NCBI RefSeq assembly: GCF_963924675.1
Contig: NC_089224.1
Coordinates: 48,899,158-48,963,157 of the forward strand
DNA length: 64,000 bases
Direction of reading: 5' to 3'
Source of the DNA: Phocoena phocoena
Taxonomy: Eukaryota > Chordata > Mammalia > Artiodactyla > Phocoenidae
A program made the translations under genes and the position numbers. Below, piece after piece: positions 23,346 to 33,927 of the stretch (positions within the stretch are counted from its first letter, which is position 1; every line of letters starts with the position of its first letter). Under the pieces are notes generated by a model. The model searched no databases and had not been told where the DNA came from. It saw nothing but the letters and a program-made list of their open reading frames with translations.

Positions 23346-23699
23346 TTTTAAAATACAAATGTTATTGGTTTTCTTTACAAGCTGTCTAGTACAAAACAGA
23401 ATATGTGTCCCATCAACCTGTCCAGTCTTTTTAATAGTAAGTGGAAAAAATGCTCTTGGGAAAAAAATAATAAAGGGCCAGCAAATTGGATTAATATGGT
23501 TTAAAAAAACATAGAATAAGAAAGGGAAAAAGTAACCTCCTTCCAAATTCTCCACTCACATAATGACTAGTAAAAGACTAAGAGTATAAAATGCTTAGAA
23601 GAATAACTCTTTACTACCACATTTAATTAAGAAACACTGCAGAATGCTTCACTGGTAGAAGCAAGTAAGATAAACTGGCAGAAGCTATATATATTTTAA
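23346..23699. other. Unannotated sequence
   Basis: No feature recognised. Confidence 0.4.
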
Positions 23700-24775
23700 A
23701 CGTTTTCACTTTATGAGGTATAATTTATCATTTCACTGATTAATTATAATTAAAATAATAAATTACAGTAAGAGCCACTCATTTCAATTGTACAGTGTGA
23801 TACATTTTGTAATTATACACAACCTTGTAACCTCCACTACCTCCAAGCAAGTTATCACAATCCCGTCACCCTGAAATGCTTCCTGGTGTCCCTGTGCAGT
23901 CTATATGCACAGGCAACTTCCAGCGCGGGCAATCACTGACCTGCTTTCTATCACTAGTTTCTCCAGTTATAAAATTTCATACAAATAGAATTAGATAATA
24001 TTTATTCTTTTGAGTTTGACCTCTTTCACGTAGCATAATTTTTTAAGATTCATTAGAAGTCAACATGTACCTGCACGTATTGATATTTTGTTCCTTTGTG
24101 AGTAGTATTCCAGAGTACAGATATGCCACCCTTCGGTTGTGTCCAGTTTGGGACTGCTATGAATAACCCTGCTATGAACATCCACATAAAAGTCTATACG
24201 GACATATGTTTTCATTTCTCCTTGTCAAATACCAAAAAGTTGGAGTGCTGAGTTATACGGCAAATTTATGTTTAACTATATAAGATCCTGCCATACTGGT
24301 TTCTAATTTGGATCCCCACCAGCACCATATAAAGGTTCCAGTTGGTCCACATCCTAACCAACATTTGGCATTGTTAGTCTTTTAAACTTTAGTCATTTTT
24401 GTGGGTATGTAATAGTATCTCACGGAGGTTTTAATATGCATTTCCCTGACAACTAGTGATGGTGAGCATCCTTTCATGTGTTTATTGGTTATTTATGTAC
24501 CTTTTTAATGAACTGTTTATTCACATCTTTTGCCCAAATTTTAATTGGGCTGCCTCTTTTATTATTATTATTGTGAGAGTTCTTTATATGTTCTGAACAG
24601 AAGCCCTTTACCAGATTTATGTTTTACAAATATTTTCTCCCAGTCTACGGCTTGCCTTTCTATCCCCAGGTGTTCTTTGAAAGATACAAAAGTTTTGAAT
24701 TTTGACGGAGTCCATTTTACCAGTTTTTTCTTTTGTACTTCGTGCTTTTTGTGTCCTGTTTAAGAAATCTTAGAT
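23700..24775 (-). mobile_element. Old L1M copy, antisense (3' UTR and end of ORF2)
   Basis: On the plus strand it begins 'tttatgaggtataattta' (3' UTR complement) and runs through 'tcaattgtacagtgtgatac', 'gactgctatgaataaccct', 'gtttctaatttggatcccca', 'tgatggtgagcatcctttc' and 'ttctttatatgttctgaaca'. This is the complement of the L1 ORF2 C-terminal region and 3' UTR in consistent order over about 1.1 kb. The frame is degraded. Confidence 0.88.
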
Positions 24776-25029
24776 TAGAAATCTAATCCAGTGTCACAAG
24801 AGAAAACGGCAATGGTTTCACATTAATTCGGACAATTCAGACTTCACATATTCATTCAACATACCTTTATAGAGCAACTGTGACACAAACTAAACTTGGC
24901 TAGTTGCCTCTCCTGCCAAAAGTCACTTTCTGGTCAGTGTTTTAACATACCACAGGGCTTAACAGCTGGAAAATCAGACTTTATTTTTACATGTGGAATA
25001 AGAATAAGGGAAGGAGACTTTAAACACAC

Positions 25030-25115
25030 ACATGTGCCAGCCCACTGCAAAGGTTATCTCATATAATCGTCACAGAAAACCCTAGGAGGAAGATACTGTC
25101 ACTACCTTTGTTTTC
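25030..25115 (-). repeat. MIR fragment, antisense
   Basis: 'acatgtgccagcccactgc' and 'aaaaccctaggaggaagata' fit the reverse-complement MIR 3' half. It abuts a sense MIR. Confidence 0.65.
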
Positions 25116-25117
25116 AC

Positions 25118-25365
25118 CTAGTGGTTAAGAACATGGACTCTGTAGCCAGACTGCCTGTGTTCAAATAGCAGCTCCAACATTTCCTGGTTAAGGGAACTTA
25201 ATGCCATCCAACCTCTCTGTACCTTCATTTCCTCATGTGTAATACAGAGAAAAATAGTAACACCTACCTCAAAGGATCACTAGAGATATTAATGACATAA
25301 CATGTTCAAAGCACTCAGTTAGGTGCCCAGCATGTAGTAAGCATTATGTAAGCATATGTTCTCCC
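25118..25365 (+). repeat. MIR, near full length
   Basis: 'ctagtggttaagaacatgga', 'agccagactgcctgtgttca', 'cattccttc-tcatgtgtaa'-type core and 'gtgcccagcatgtagtaagc' cover the tRNA-related head to the 3' end in order. It is one of the best-preserved MIRs in the window. Confidence 0.88.
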
Positions 25366-25440
25366 ACATTTGTATTTGCTTTATAGACAGATCAAAGGGA
25401 TGAGACACACAAACTGACCGAGGGCAAAAAGGTATTAGCG

Positions 25441-25595
25441 GCTCTCAAAGTGGGAGCACTGACCTCACCTTGGAACTTGGTAAAAATGAAAATTCTCAGG
25501 CCTCCCTGAATCAGGAACTCTGGAGGTGGAGCCCAGCAATGCAGCTCTGAGAAACTCCAGTGATTCTGACGTCCATTAAAGTCTGAGAACCCGGG
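25441..25595 (-). mobile_element. MER5A-like MITE
   Basis: 'tctcaaagtgggagcactga', 'aaaattctcaggcctccctg', 'aatcaggaactctggaggtg' and 'aaagtctgagaaccc' match MER5A in reverse orientation. Confidence 0.75.
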
Positions 25596-25639
25596 AATGA
25601 GAGAAGCCAGGCCCCAATGAGCTCACTGGCACTCAGTAG

Positions 25640-25715
25640 AGACTTAGCTTCATGTCTTGATTCTGCTACTAACTTTTGTTACCTGGGCAAATGTCTTAAA
25701 TGTTTCTAGGTGTTT
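25640..25715 (+). repeat. MIR core fragment
   Basis: 'attctgctactaacttttgt' and 'acctgggcaaatgtcttaaa' resemble the MIR core. Confidence 0.4.
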
Positions 25716-25929
25716 TTTTAAAGCTAAAAACTAAGGTTAGGCTAGCTCTGTCATTCTCTCTTCTCCATTTTGAATTATTGTCAAAAAACTTCTTCCAAAA
25801 AGTATAAAACAAACTTTTATTTCAGGACCATGAAAGTAACATTGACCCAGAAACTCCAAATGTAAAGTCCAAATTTAATTTAAAGAAGTAATCCCCAAAA
25901 AGGAAAACACTACAAGCAAAAATACTTTT

Positions 25930-26100
25930 CCAACAATATTGTCTACAGTGTCAAAAAACTGGACACAATGTAATTTTTAACAATATGAGACTGATTATAG
26001 TATATCAACTGGATAACCCATTATGTAGCTATTTCAGTAATATTTGTACAGTAAATGGAAAAACTAAAAGAGTGATCATATATAAATTGCAGATAAAAAT
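25930..26100 (+). repeat. Possible old L1M fragment
   Basis: 'ctggacacaatgtaattttt' and 'taacccattatgtagctatt' resemble the '...aataaattatggtacat...atgcagct...' stretch of old L1 3' regions. Weak. Confidence 0.35.
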
Positions 26101-26114
26101 CAAAAATACAAACT

Positions 26115-26245
26115 GAGGGAGGGAGACACAAGAGGGAAGAGATATGGGAACATATGTATATGTATAACTGATGCACTTTGTTATAAAGCAGAAACTAACA
26201 CACCATTGTAAAGCAATTACACCCCAATAAAGATGTTAAAAAAAT
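26115..26245 (+). mobile_element. Very short L1 3' UTR insertion
   Basis: 'gagggagggagacacaagag', 'acatatgtatatgtataact', 'cagaaactaacacaccattg' and 'accccaataaagatgtt' are the final ~130 bp of a cetartiodactyl L1. A 9-bp duplication, 'atacaaact', lies at 26106-26114 and 26246-26254. Confidence 0.88.
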
Positions 26246-26254
26246 ATACAAACT

Positions 26255-27381
26255 AATTGCTCCAGATCAAATAAGTGATTTATAACTATATGGACAAAAA
26301 TAAAAACAACATGCATAACTATCAATAAAAATAGTTGAGCTAGGGACAGTGAATTTTTTATATTATTTTTCCTTGCTGTTACAGTTAGTTTGTTTTTATA
26401 GTGAAAGACCTATTTGTTTGTAATTTTTTTTTATTTCTGGTGCTAAGTTTTGATCAATTTTTCAAACTCTTTCTGCATGCAAAGACAATTTTAGGCCAGC
26501 TTTAGAGAAAATGACATTCACTAATTACTGTTATGCTAACCCTTTCATTGATCCTCTTTCCCATAAATTTATAGAAAAAATAATGTTGTATGTGGTTAAG
26601 AAAGTCCTTAAGCTCTATTAAAATCTTCCCAAAAATATCCATTAAAAAGAAGATGCTCAACCCTAAAAAGAAAATGCTTTTGCCAAGAAACAATATTTTC
26701 ACATGCCCAGAAAGGAATTATCATATAAATTTCAAAACTAAAGCAAAGCATTGATGTTTTAGGTCAATTTCAAAAATGTAAACATGAACACCTAGGGAGA
26801 AGCCCTAAACCCATCAAGAAGCCAACCTCTCTACTTCTCAAAGTATGTCTCCTCCAGGTACATGATTGGGATATAAAAAAAGCTCATTTTCAGAAAGAGT
26901 ATAGAGAATTATAAAATGTTTGCAGAGGTCAGTGAAAAGTGGGATAGAATAAAGGATGTTTTAAAGCCCCACAGAACCCAAGATCTTATTACTTAGGGTG
27001 GTATTCAAAACATTTAACCCTAGTGCCTTCAAAGCACCCACTTACCAGCACTGTAACCCAGCCCAGCTGATGTGAACATCCAGTATGGTGGGGCTTCATT
27101 TTCTCCAGGATATCAAATTAAGTCTTCATATTTTCCATCTAAAGGGCTTCCAGAAGTCTTGTTTGGTCAGTTTACATTACAATAAACCCAGAAAAGAGTA
27201 GCAAGAGAAATGGCAGCAGGAATAGTTAGAAGGGCCAAGGTTCACCAAATACATCCCATACCCAGGTGAACATAAGAATTGAACAAGAGGGTATTAGAAC
27301 ACACAAGCTGTTGTTTTTATTTTAATTATATGCTACGAAGGCAAGAACTGCCTCCTTAAACCTACTCCCCTCTCGACACAC
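26255..27381. other. Unannotated sequence
   Basis: No interspersed repeat recognised. A minus-strand consensus donor ('gctg|gtaagtgg' at about 27045) follows a short open frame, but no convincing acceptor makes a complete exon. Confidence 0.4.
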
Positions 27382-27473
27382 CTCTTAATATTTGTAATCT
27401 AGTCCTAATATCTTTCCTTAAAATTTTTTTTCTTCCTCCATCCTCCCTTTCCTAGATTTATTGAGAATGTATT
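27382..27473 (+). repeat. Left arm of a long inverted repeat
   Basis: This 92-bp arm begins 'ctcttaatatttgtaatc', contains 'cctccatcctccctttcc' and ends near 'tttattgagaatgtatt'. It is the reverse complement of 28387-28481 with about two substitutions and one small indel in the A/T run. Confidence 0.95.
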
Positions 27474-28386
27474 GTAAAGCAGTAAAGGTTTGCTGAATTG
27501 GACACACTCAAACAATAAGTCTTTATTATAATCTTTCCCAAGGAAAGGCAGAAGATCCTATTGCTTAACAATCAGACACTGGAATGTCCTAATGAAATAC
27601 ATTCTTTTGGGCAAAAGAGACCTATAATCTGTTCTCGTGGTCTTCTAACCCCAAATACAAACCCCAATCGGTAAAAATTCAGCATGCAGGGCCCTGATAT
27701 TTTTATTTAGAAACAATATGCATCCTACATTAGTTCAAAATATAAAAACAACTTTTAAGTTGGAGAAAACTGTAGAAATATTAAGTTCTACTATTTTTTC
27801 CTACATCTCCACATACCAGCTTACACACCCAGTGTGAAACCACCCATTCTATTCTATTCCATATTTACATGACTAATATTTGGTGAATTAGAATGTAAGT
27901 CCGTGTTACACTCAAACTGTAACTAGCGTAATTTCTCTGACGACTTAATAGACACTTTGGTAATGTGAAGTATTCCGTCAGTATTAGGTCATCTACTTCA
28001 GTGCCTGTCTACTATAACCCTCTCACCTTACTGCTGAGCAAAGGCAAAGACACAACCAGTGGCCTCTCCCCACCGATGTCACACACGCCATGCACGGCAC
28101 AACCAGGACTACGCTATGGCCAGGGTTCCCAGAAACCTCGTGTGCACAGACTCCTGGTTCTCTTTGCTTCTTGTCCACACGAGCAGGGCCTCTTGTCACA
28201 GTCATCATCACTGCACTGAAACCTGAGAGGGAATTTGGCCAACAGAATCCAGGGGAAGGCACAGCAGAGAAACCCACCAGCGGCAGTTTTCATGGAACTG
28301 AGGAAACTGCAGCTCATCCTTGGAATACAAACGGTTTATTTAAAATCTAAGTTCAACCTTTCTATTGCAAATTAATCAAACTATAG
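27474..28386. other. 913-bp spacer of the inverted repeat
   Basis: AT-rich at its left and more GC-rich at about 28030-28320. I recognise no repeat family in it. Frames of 67-86 codons occur on both strands at 27965-28350 but show no known motif. Confidence 0.6.
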
Positions 28387-28481
28387 AATGCATTCTCAAT
28401 AAATCTAGGAAAGGGAGGATGGAGGAAGAAAAATAAATTTTTTAAGGAAAGATATTAGGGCTAGATTACAAATATTAAGAG
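28387..28481 (-). repeat. Right arm of a long inverted repeat
   Basis: A 95-bp inverted copy of 27382-27473. On the plus strand it reads 'aatgcattctcaataaatc' through 'ggaaagggaggatggagg' to 'aatattaagag'. No matching direct duplication is visible outside the arms. Confidence 0.95.
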
Positions 28482-29919
28482 ATCTAAAATGTTGCAAGTA
28501 AAGTGTGATCTTAGTTAAACTTATTATCCATTTAGAAAAAAAACGTCTCTTACCCAGAATCTAACTATTAGAGCTGAAAGAGGCGTCCAAGATCATTTGT
28601 GATACAAAACTCTCATTTTAGACGTGAGAAAACTGAGACTCAGGAGACTAGGAAGAAAAATTTCATCTTAGAAGACTAGAAAAACATTTCACACCAACAG
28701 GGATTGTGTGAAGGAGGCTATTGTGAATTCTAGAGGGAATAAAGATGGATAGTATCCACCTCGCTCTCTGAAAAATGAATTACTACACCTTTGTATTTTC
28801 TAAGAACAAAATGTACTGCCAAAACAGAATTACTTAGAAGAAATGTGACAACAGTGAAGAGTCTGCTATGCTTACATTATTAGCTATTAACTGTACGTTT
28901 CACCTTTTTAGGCTGGTTTTATTAACAGAAAAGTTTCTAAGAATTAAGAAGCCTAGAGATCAGTTCAATTCTTCCTCTCAACCACCCCTCTAGAGAATCA
29001 CCATCTCTCTGCCTTTACTCAAACTAAAACTATCAAGCAATTGCAGTGTTCACAGGCTCTGGATACTTTTTATCTCTATCAAAGGCCACATATTAAATCA
29101 ACTGCTACCTACCTTCTTTCCTTCCCATCATTCTGATTGCATCTATCTGCTGAATAACCGAGTTCCTCAACAATTAAAGGGTCCTAACCATCTACTATCA
29201 TTATGGGAGAAAGTGGCCATGACTGAAGAAATGACCACTGATCAAGCCTTGCCCTGACCATAAAGAGCAGGCAGAGATTGGGCCTCAGAACCAAAATCCA
29301 CTTCCCAGCCCCCAGCAGCCAAATGGGCTTTGGAAGCCCCTCAGGCTACATCATCAACATAAAATGAAGTAAGGAAATAGGCCATTTCCAGATTAACTGC
29401 TAATTAGCAGTAGTTTGTTTAATCAGTGCATCTTTGGCCTTGCCTAGTCTCTAGTTTTAGGGGTGTTATGTAACCACAAAGCTCTAAAACAACAAGCAAA
29501 AGCAAAAGCAAAAGCAAGGAGCATGTTTACCCACCCTCCACATCCCGCCCTTCAGTCAGTCCACTTGATGGCCTTCCTACACTGAAACCCGGTGCCTATG
29601 TTCTTCTACAAGCTTCTCACCAAGGGCGTAGTGTGCTTCTGAACACAAGGTCAAAGACACCTGTACACAAGCACAGCCGCCTCCAGTAACATTCAGTACA
29701 CACTCAATAATATTCTAACCCAGATGTATTGTTTGAGGAAGACTTATGAAATGAAAGGTGGTAGGTTAGAAATTTATCGATGAAAATACTACTTCCATCA
29801 CCTTGTTATCAGCACCATTCGTTCATTCAATAAATATCTCAGAGGCTTCAATACAAATGGGCGGGTAAAGGTATTTTATAGCTTTCCAATAAACTACTAC
29901 ATATTCACCCATTCATGCG
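28482..29919. other. Mostly unique sequence
   Basis: A possible degraded SINE-like core lies at 28560-28650 ('attttagacgtgagaaaact'). An (AAAGC)n run sits at 29493-29517. Otherwise nothing is recognised. Confidence 0.4.
29493..29517. repeat. Short (AAAGC)n microsatellite
   Basis: About four 'caaaag' units in a row. Confidence 0.85.
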
Positions 29920-29995
29920 CTGATTCATTTACTCAAAAAATAATCGCTGAACTCCAGTTATGTTAGATCCTGAGAACATGAACAAAGGTATAGCC
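29920..29995 (-). repeat. Possible L2 3'-end fragment, antisense
   Basis: 'gattcatttactcaaaaaat' and 'agatcctgagaacatgaaca' resemble the reverse complement of the L2 3' terminus. Confidence 0.35.
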
Positions 29996-30004
29996 TCACA
30001 AAGA

Positions 30005-30190
30005 CAGTGATTCTGAGGCCGATTTAAATTTCAGAGTCACTTGGGAAACTTGCTAAAAAAAATTAGGATTTTTATGTCTTATCCCAAGAGACTCGGCTCC
30101 AGTAAGAATGGGATGTGAACAGGGAACCACACTTTTATCAAGAACCTCCAAGTAATTCTATTGCAGGTGGCCTGGGAACTAGACTTCAAT
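30005..30190 (-). mobile_element. MER5-like MITE, degraded
   Basis: 'cagagtcacttgggaaactt', then 'tatcccaagagactcggctc' and 'aacctccaagtaattctatt' keep the MER5 block order with many changes. Confidence 0.55.
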
Positions 30191-31457
30191 CAGTGGCCTA
30201 AGAGAGGTCAGAATATATACAGAAAGAAATATTCAAGGAATCACCTGAGAGTCCAAGTCAGTATCAATGAACAGCACTACAGGACTTCACTGAACTGAGA
30301 ATCCTGATCACAGGTGTACGCAGAAGGTGGGCCTTACAGTGGCCGATCACAAACGTGAAACCTGGGTAAACGGGAAAGTAATAGGTCTAAGGTAAGCTGA
30401 ACATGCTCTTCAAACACAGAACAAGAGAATCCACTTAATATGGCGAGGATGTAGTGCCAGACTGCCAAAAACCAATATCTTGGTTCTTTAAATCTCATTT
30501 TCCCCGAACTATTCTTCAGAACCACCCAAGCTACATGGTTCTAAAGGATATAATATCACAATTTTAGGACAGAGACTTACAAACACTGTATTTCATTTCT
30601 ATCATGCAGCTATAATAATAATTTATTGAAATGAAAACATGATCGGAGTTTAGAGATCATAAAATCCCCGAGATCATAAAATCCCCTTATTTAATAACTG
30701 CACAATCTGAGGGCCACAATGGCCTTGTGATCAAGCCCAGATCACACATTTCATGAAAGGTGGAACTGGGGCTACAGCCCAGGTCTCCTGGCCCCAGCTA
30801 TCCCAATACCATACTATCCACATGTCCTACAAGTCAACATCCAAATTCACCTCTAAATTCTCTGCAAAGGCCATTTCCTGAACCCTGATGCAGTTTCATA
30901 CAGTTTGGACAGAAGGCATCGGAGAGAAAAAAAAGGAAATTTAATTTTCTAGAAATTAATTAAAACATAGATTTTTATGAACAGCTGGTATTCCATATCA
31001 CCGTCTGCTGTGCTTGAGTGAGCATTACTTCTAAAAATATTAAAACTGCTCTGATGGAATTGGATCCAAGATCGATTCTTAGCTGGCAACCTATATGAAG
31101 CCCTGTTTCACAATGAAGATCTATAAAAGGGTAGCTGTCAGGATTTCATCCATTAATAGTTAGTGCCCGATATGCAATTCTCCCGTTAGCTAGACAAAAC
31201 CTACCCAGAACTTTCTGCTGGAAATTTAAGCTATCCATTAAAAAAAAAATCCTCCAAACAAGCCACTGAGTCTCCTAGCTTCAAATATATGTTGTTACTC
31301 TATCTTTCCTCACCTTAAGATCTTCAAATCAGAGTAAAAAGAACTGAAGTCACCAAGGCAAGCTTCCTCTCGTTAGGTGAGACCCTGACATGCATCCTTA
31401 CTCACGTAGATTAATACACACACACCCCATAATAAAGTTCCCTGGCCATCTCCAGAG
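30191..31457. other. Mostly unique sequence
   Basis: Contains a 17-bp tandem duplication at 30653-30686 and a degraded MIR-like stretch at about 30690-30820 ('cacatttcatgaaaggtgga'). No gene recognised. Confidence 0.4.
30653..30686. repeat. 17-bp perfect tandem duplication
   Basis: The unit 'gagatcataaaatcccc' occurs twice with no gap or mismatch. Confidence 0.97.
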
Positions 31458-31465
31458 CTAGAGAT

Positions 31466-31748
31466 TTTGTTTTTTTGGCTGTATTGGGTCTTCGTTGCTG
31501 CACGCGGGCTTTCTCTAGTTGTAGTGCGTGGGTTTCTCATTGCAGTGGCTTCTCTTGTGGCGGAGCACGGGCCCTAGGCGCACGGGCTTCAGTAGTTGTG
31601 GCTCACGGGCTCTAGAGCGCAGGCTCAGTAGTTGTGGCGCATGGGCTTAGCTGTTCCGTGGCATGTGTGATCTTCCCGGACCAGGGCTCGAACCCTTGTC
31701 CCCTACATTGCCAGGCAGATTCTTAACCACTGGGCCAACAGGGAAGCC
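31466..31748 (-). mobile_element. CHR-type SINE, long form, antisense
   Basis: T-rich tail, 'ggctgtattgggtcttcgtt', 'agtagttgtggctcacggg' units and the head complement ending 'aacagggaagcc'. An 8-bp duplication 'ctagagat' is at 31458-31465 and 31749-31756. Confidence 0.94.
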
Positions 31749-31879
31749 CTAGAGATGTATTTTTAAGCTTGGCCCTGTGTCTGAGAAATAGATTAATGCT
31801 CCTACTCTAGGTTCTCCTTGGGTTGGGGACACACAGGGAGGTGAGGGGGCAGGGAGAAGAGTCACCTTCTCCCCCAGTG

Positions 31880-32080
31880 CCCATGTACCAGTGACAATGC
31901 TAAGTGCTTGATCTATTTGGGCTCACTTGCACAACGATCACCCATGATTTTGAATGATGGAATCATATTCAAAAGAGGAAACTGAGGCTCAGGGGAGCTT
32001 AAGTAACTTTCCCACGGCCACAGCATCAGTCTCCGATGTGCACTGACTTCTGCTTTGTACTGCAAAACACTCCTCAGAGG
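31880..32080 (-). repeat. MIR, antisense
   Basis: 'aaagaggaaactgaggctca', 'ggagcttaagtaactttccc' and 'cacggccacagcatcagtc' are the reverse-complement MIR core. Confidence 0.7.
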
Positions 32081-32084
32081 GACA

Positions 32085-32597
32085 GCACTTCTTTGACCCA
32101 AGAGAGCTTAGGGCGCTTGTATCTCTTGTACACTTATCTTCACAATCAGCCTGTGTGATGGCTGGAAAAAAGGAAGAAATGTGAGGTATGAAGAGGTTAA
32201 ATACAGCAGAGGAGAGGCTAAAAGCCAAACTTCGCAGATCACCACTGTGTGCCTGAGTCACTAGAGTGGTGAAAAAAAAAAAAAATCCCCATGGTTCATG
32301 TATGAAGAGCCACATGGCCACGCTGGATGCCAGGTGTCTTTTCAGCTAAGGCCATCTGGAGCCTCTATCTCAGGAGCTTTACCTGGGTTTATCCTTTGTT
32401 TACATGGTCAGCACGACAGACCAAGGGGCATGGCAAGATAGTAAATACCTTTACCTTCTCAGAGTGCCATCAGAGCACAGCCACAGCAATTTGCTTTTTT
32501 AATTGACAATGTTCATAGCATTACACACAAATTACACTCCCAGAGTTAAAACCCCTGAGCTTCGGGTTTATATTTTTCATGCCAATGTGACTACATT
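32085..32597. other. Unannotated sequence
   Basis: No feature recognised up to the next SINE target site. Confidence 0.4.
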
Positions 32598-32612
32598 AAA
32601 AAACACCTTGTA

Positions 32613-32823
32613 GGGCTTCCCTGGTGGCGCAGTGGTTGAGAGTCCGCCTGCCGACGCAGGGGACGCGGGTTCGTGCCCCGGTCCGGGAGGATCCCACATG
32701 CCGCGGAGTGGCTGGGCCTGTTAGCCATGGCCGCTGAGCCTGCGCGTCTGGAGCCTGTGCCCCGCAACGGGAGAGGCCACAACAGTGAGAGGCCCGCGTA
32801 CCGCCAAAAAAAAAAAAAAAAAA
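32613..32823 (+). mobile_element. CHR-type SINE, short form, near consensus
   Basis: Head 'gggcttccctggtggcgcag' with A-box-like and B-box-like ('gggttcgtgcccc') Pol III promoter elements, body to 'aggcccgcgtaccgcc', then an A tail of about 25. The 15-bp duplication 'aaaaaacaccttgta' is exact (32598-32612 and 32824-32838). The clean ends and few changes suggest a recent insertion. Confidence 0.97.
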
Positions 32824-32839
32824 AAAAAACACCTTGTAA

Positions 32840-33234
32840 TTATGATTACTTTAATTTTAAAAGTCAGATAACGGATGGTGTCTGCTTGCTAATGGTTCAT
32901 TTGTGTTACTTGTCTTTTTCCAGCAGAATCACTGTAGGCAAGAAGGCCACAGTTTCCGGTCTTCGTTTTGAGAAGAGCCTTCATCTGGGCCAGGAATGAA
33001 GAATCCAGCCAAGTGGCTGAGGATGGAGAAGCTTCTGAGAGCTCTGCCACTGTTGCCCAAAGAGCAGGCTAGTCCTCTGCCTCTCACAGGAAGCAGGGCT
33101 GCAAGGCGGCCCCCAGGACTCTCTGTGCAGTGGGGTGCCTTGCAGCACCGCAGGATGGCTGTGAGGGAGCACGCTAGAGGGTGTCTCGTTGGTGGGTGCT
33201 CAGACAATGACAGTTGGCATTTTTGTGGAGTGTA
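32840..33234. other. Unannotated, GC-richer sequence
   Basis: Frames of 91 and 105 codons overlap on opposite strands at about 32929-33271. Neither has splice support or a recognisable motif. Confidence 0.4.
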
Positions 33235-33400
33235 TTGGAAGAACACTGGCTTTGGAATCTGGCAAACGTGACTGGTAGTCCCAGTTCCTCTATTTAATAG
33301 CTTGAAAGTGTTATTGAATGTTTACCACCTCCCTTACAGGGGAATCTTGAGATTAAATGAGGGGAGCTGCACACAGCATGTAGTCCAGGGCCTGACACTA
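33235..33400 (+). repeat. MIR
   Basis: 'aacactggctttggaatctg', 'cccagttcctctatttaata', 'gagattaaatgaggggagc' and 'cagggcctgacactaagtc' follow MIR in sense orientation. Confidence 0.65.
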
Positions 33401-33548
33401 AGTCCAGAAGAAAGAGAGTCATCCTGGCTCAGAATGGTGCTCAAGGCACCGGGAGGAGGCAGGGGAGGGCAAGACTCGCAATGTTGTAGTAAGGAGAGAC
33501 CATGTTCAAGGTCTCCTCTCCCTGGACTCTTCCACAAATTAAAGGGCT

Positions 33549-33918
33549 TAGGGACTTCCCTGGTGGTGCAGTGGTTAAGAATCCATCTGCCAATGCAGGG
33601 GTCACAGGTTCAAGCCCTGGTCAGGGAAGATCCCACGTGCCACGGAGCAACTAAGCCCGTGCGCCACAACTACTGAGCCTACGCTCTAGAGCCCACAAGC
33701 CACAGCTACTGAGCCTGCGTGCCACAACTACTGAAGCCCGTGCGCCTAGAGGCCCATGCTCCGCAACAAGAGAAACCACCACAATGAGAAGCCCGCGCAC
33801 CGCAACGAAGAGTAGCCCCCTCTCACCACAACTAGAGAAGGCCGACATGCAGCAACAAAGACCCAATGCAGACAAATAAATAATTAATTTAAAATTTTTT
33901 TAAAAATTGTTTTTTAAG
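33549..33918 (+). mobile_element. CHR-type SINE, long form
   Basis: Head 'gggacttccctggtggtgca', several 'ccacaactactgaagcc' units and tail region to an A/T-rich end. A 9-bp duplication 'taaagggct' lies at 33540-33548 and 33919-33927. Confidence 0.95.
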
Positions 33919-33927
33919 TAAAGGGCT

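Noticed and set aside
27046..27137. Minus-strand donor 'gctg|gtaagtgg' with a protein-like short frame before it
   Set aside because: With the best acceptor nearby every frame contains a stop; with other acceptors the polypyrimidine tract is poor.
32613..32700. tRNA-like head with A-box and B-box motifs
   Set aside because: It is the tRNA-derived head of a SINE: it cannot form a full cloverleaf and is repeated at least 17 times in the window.
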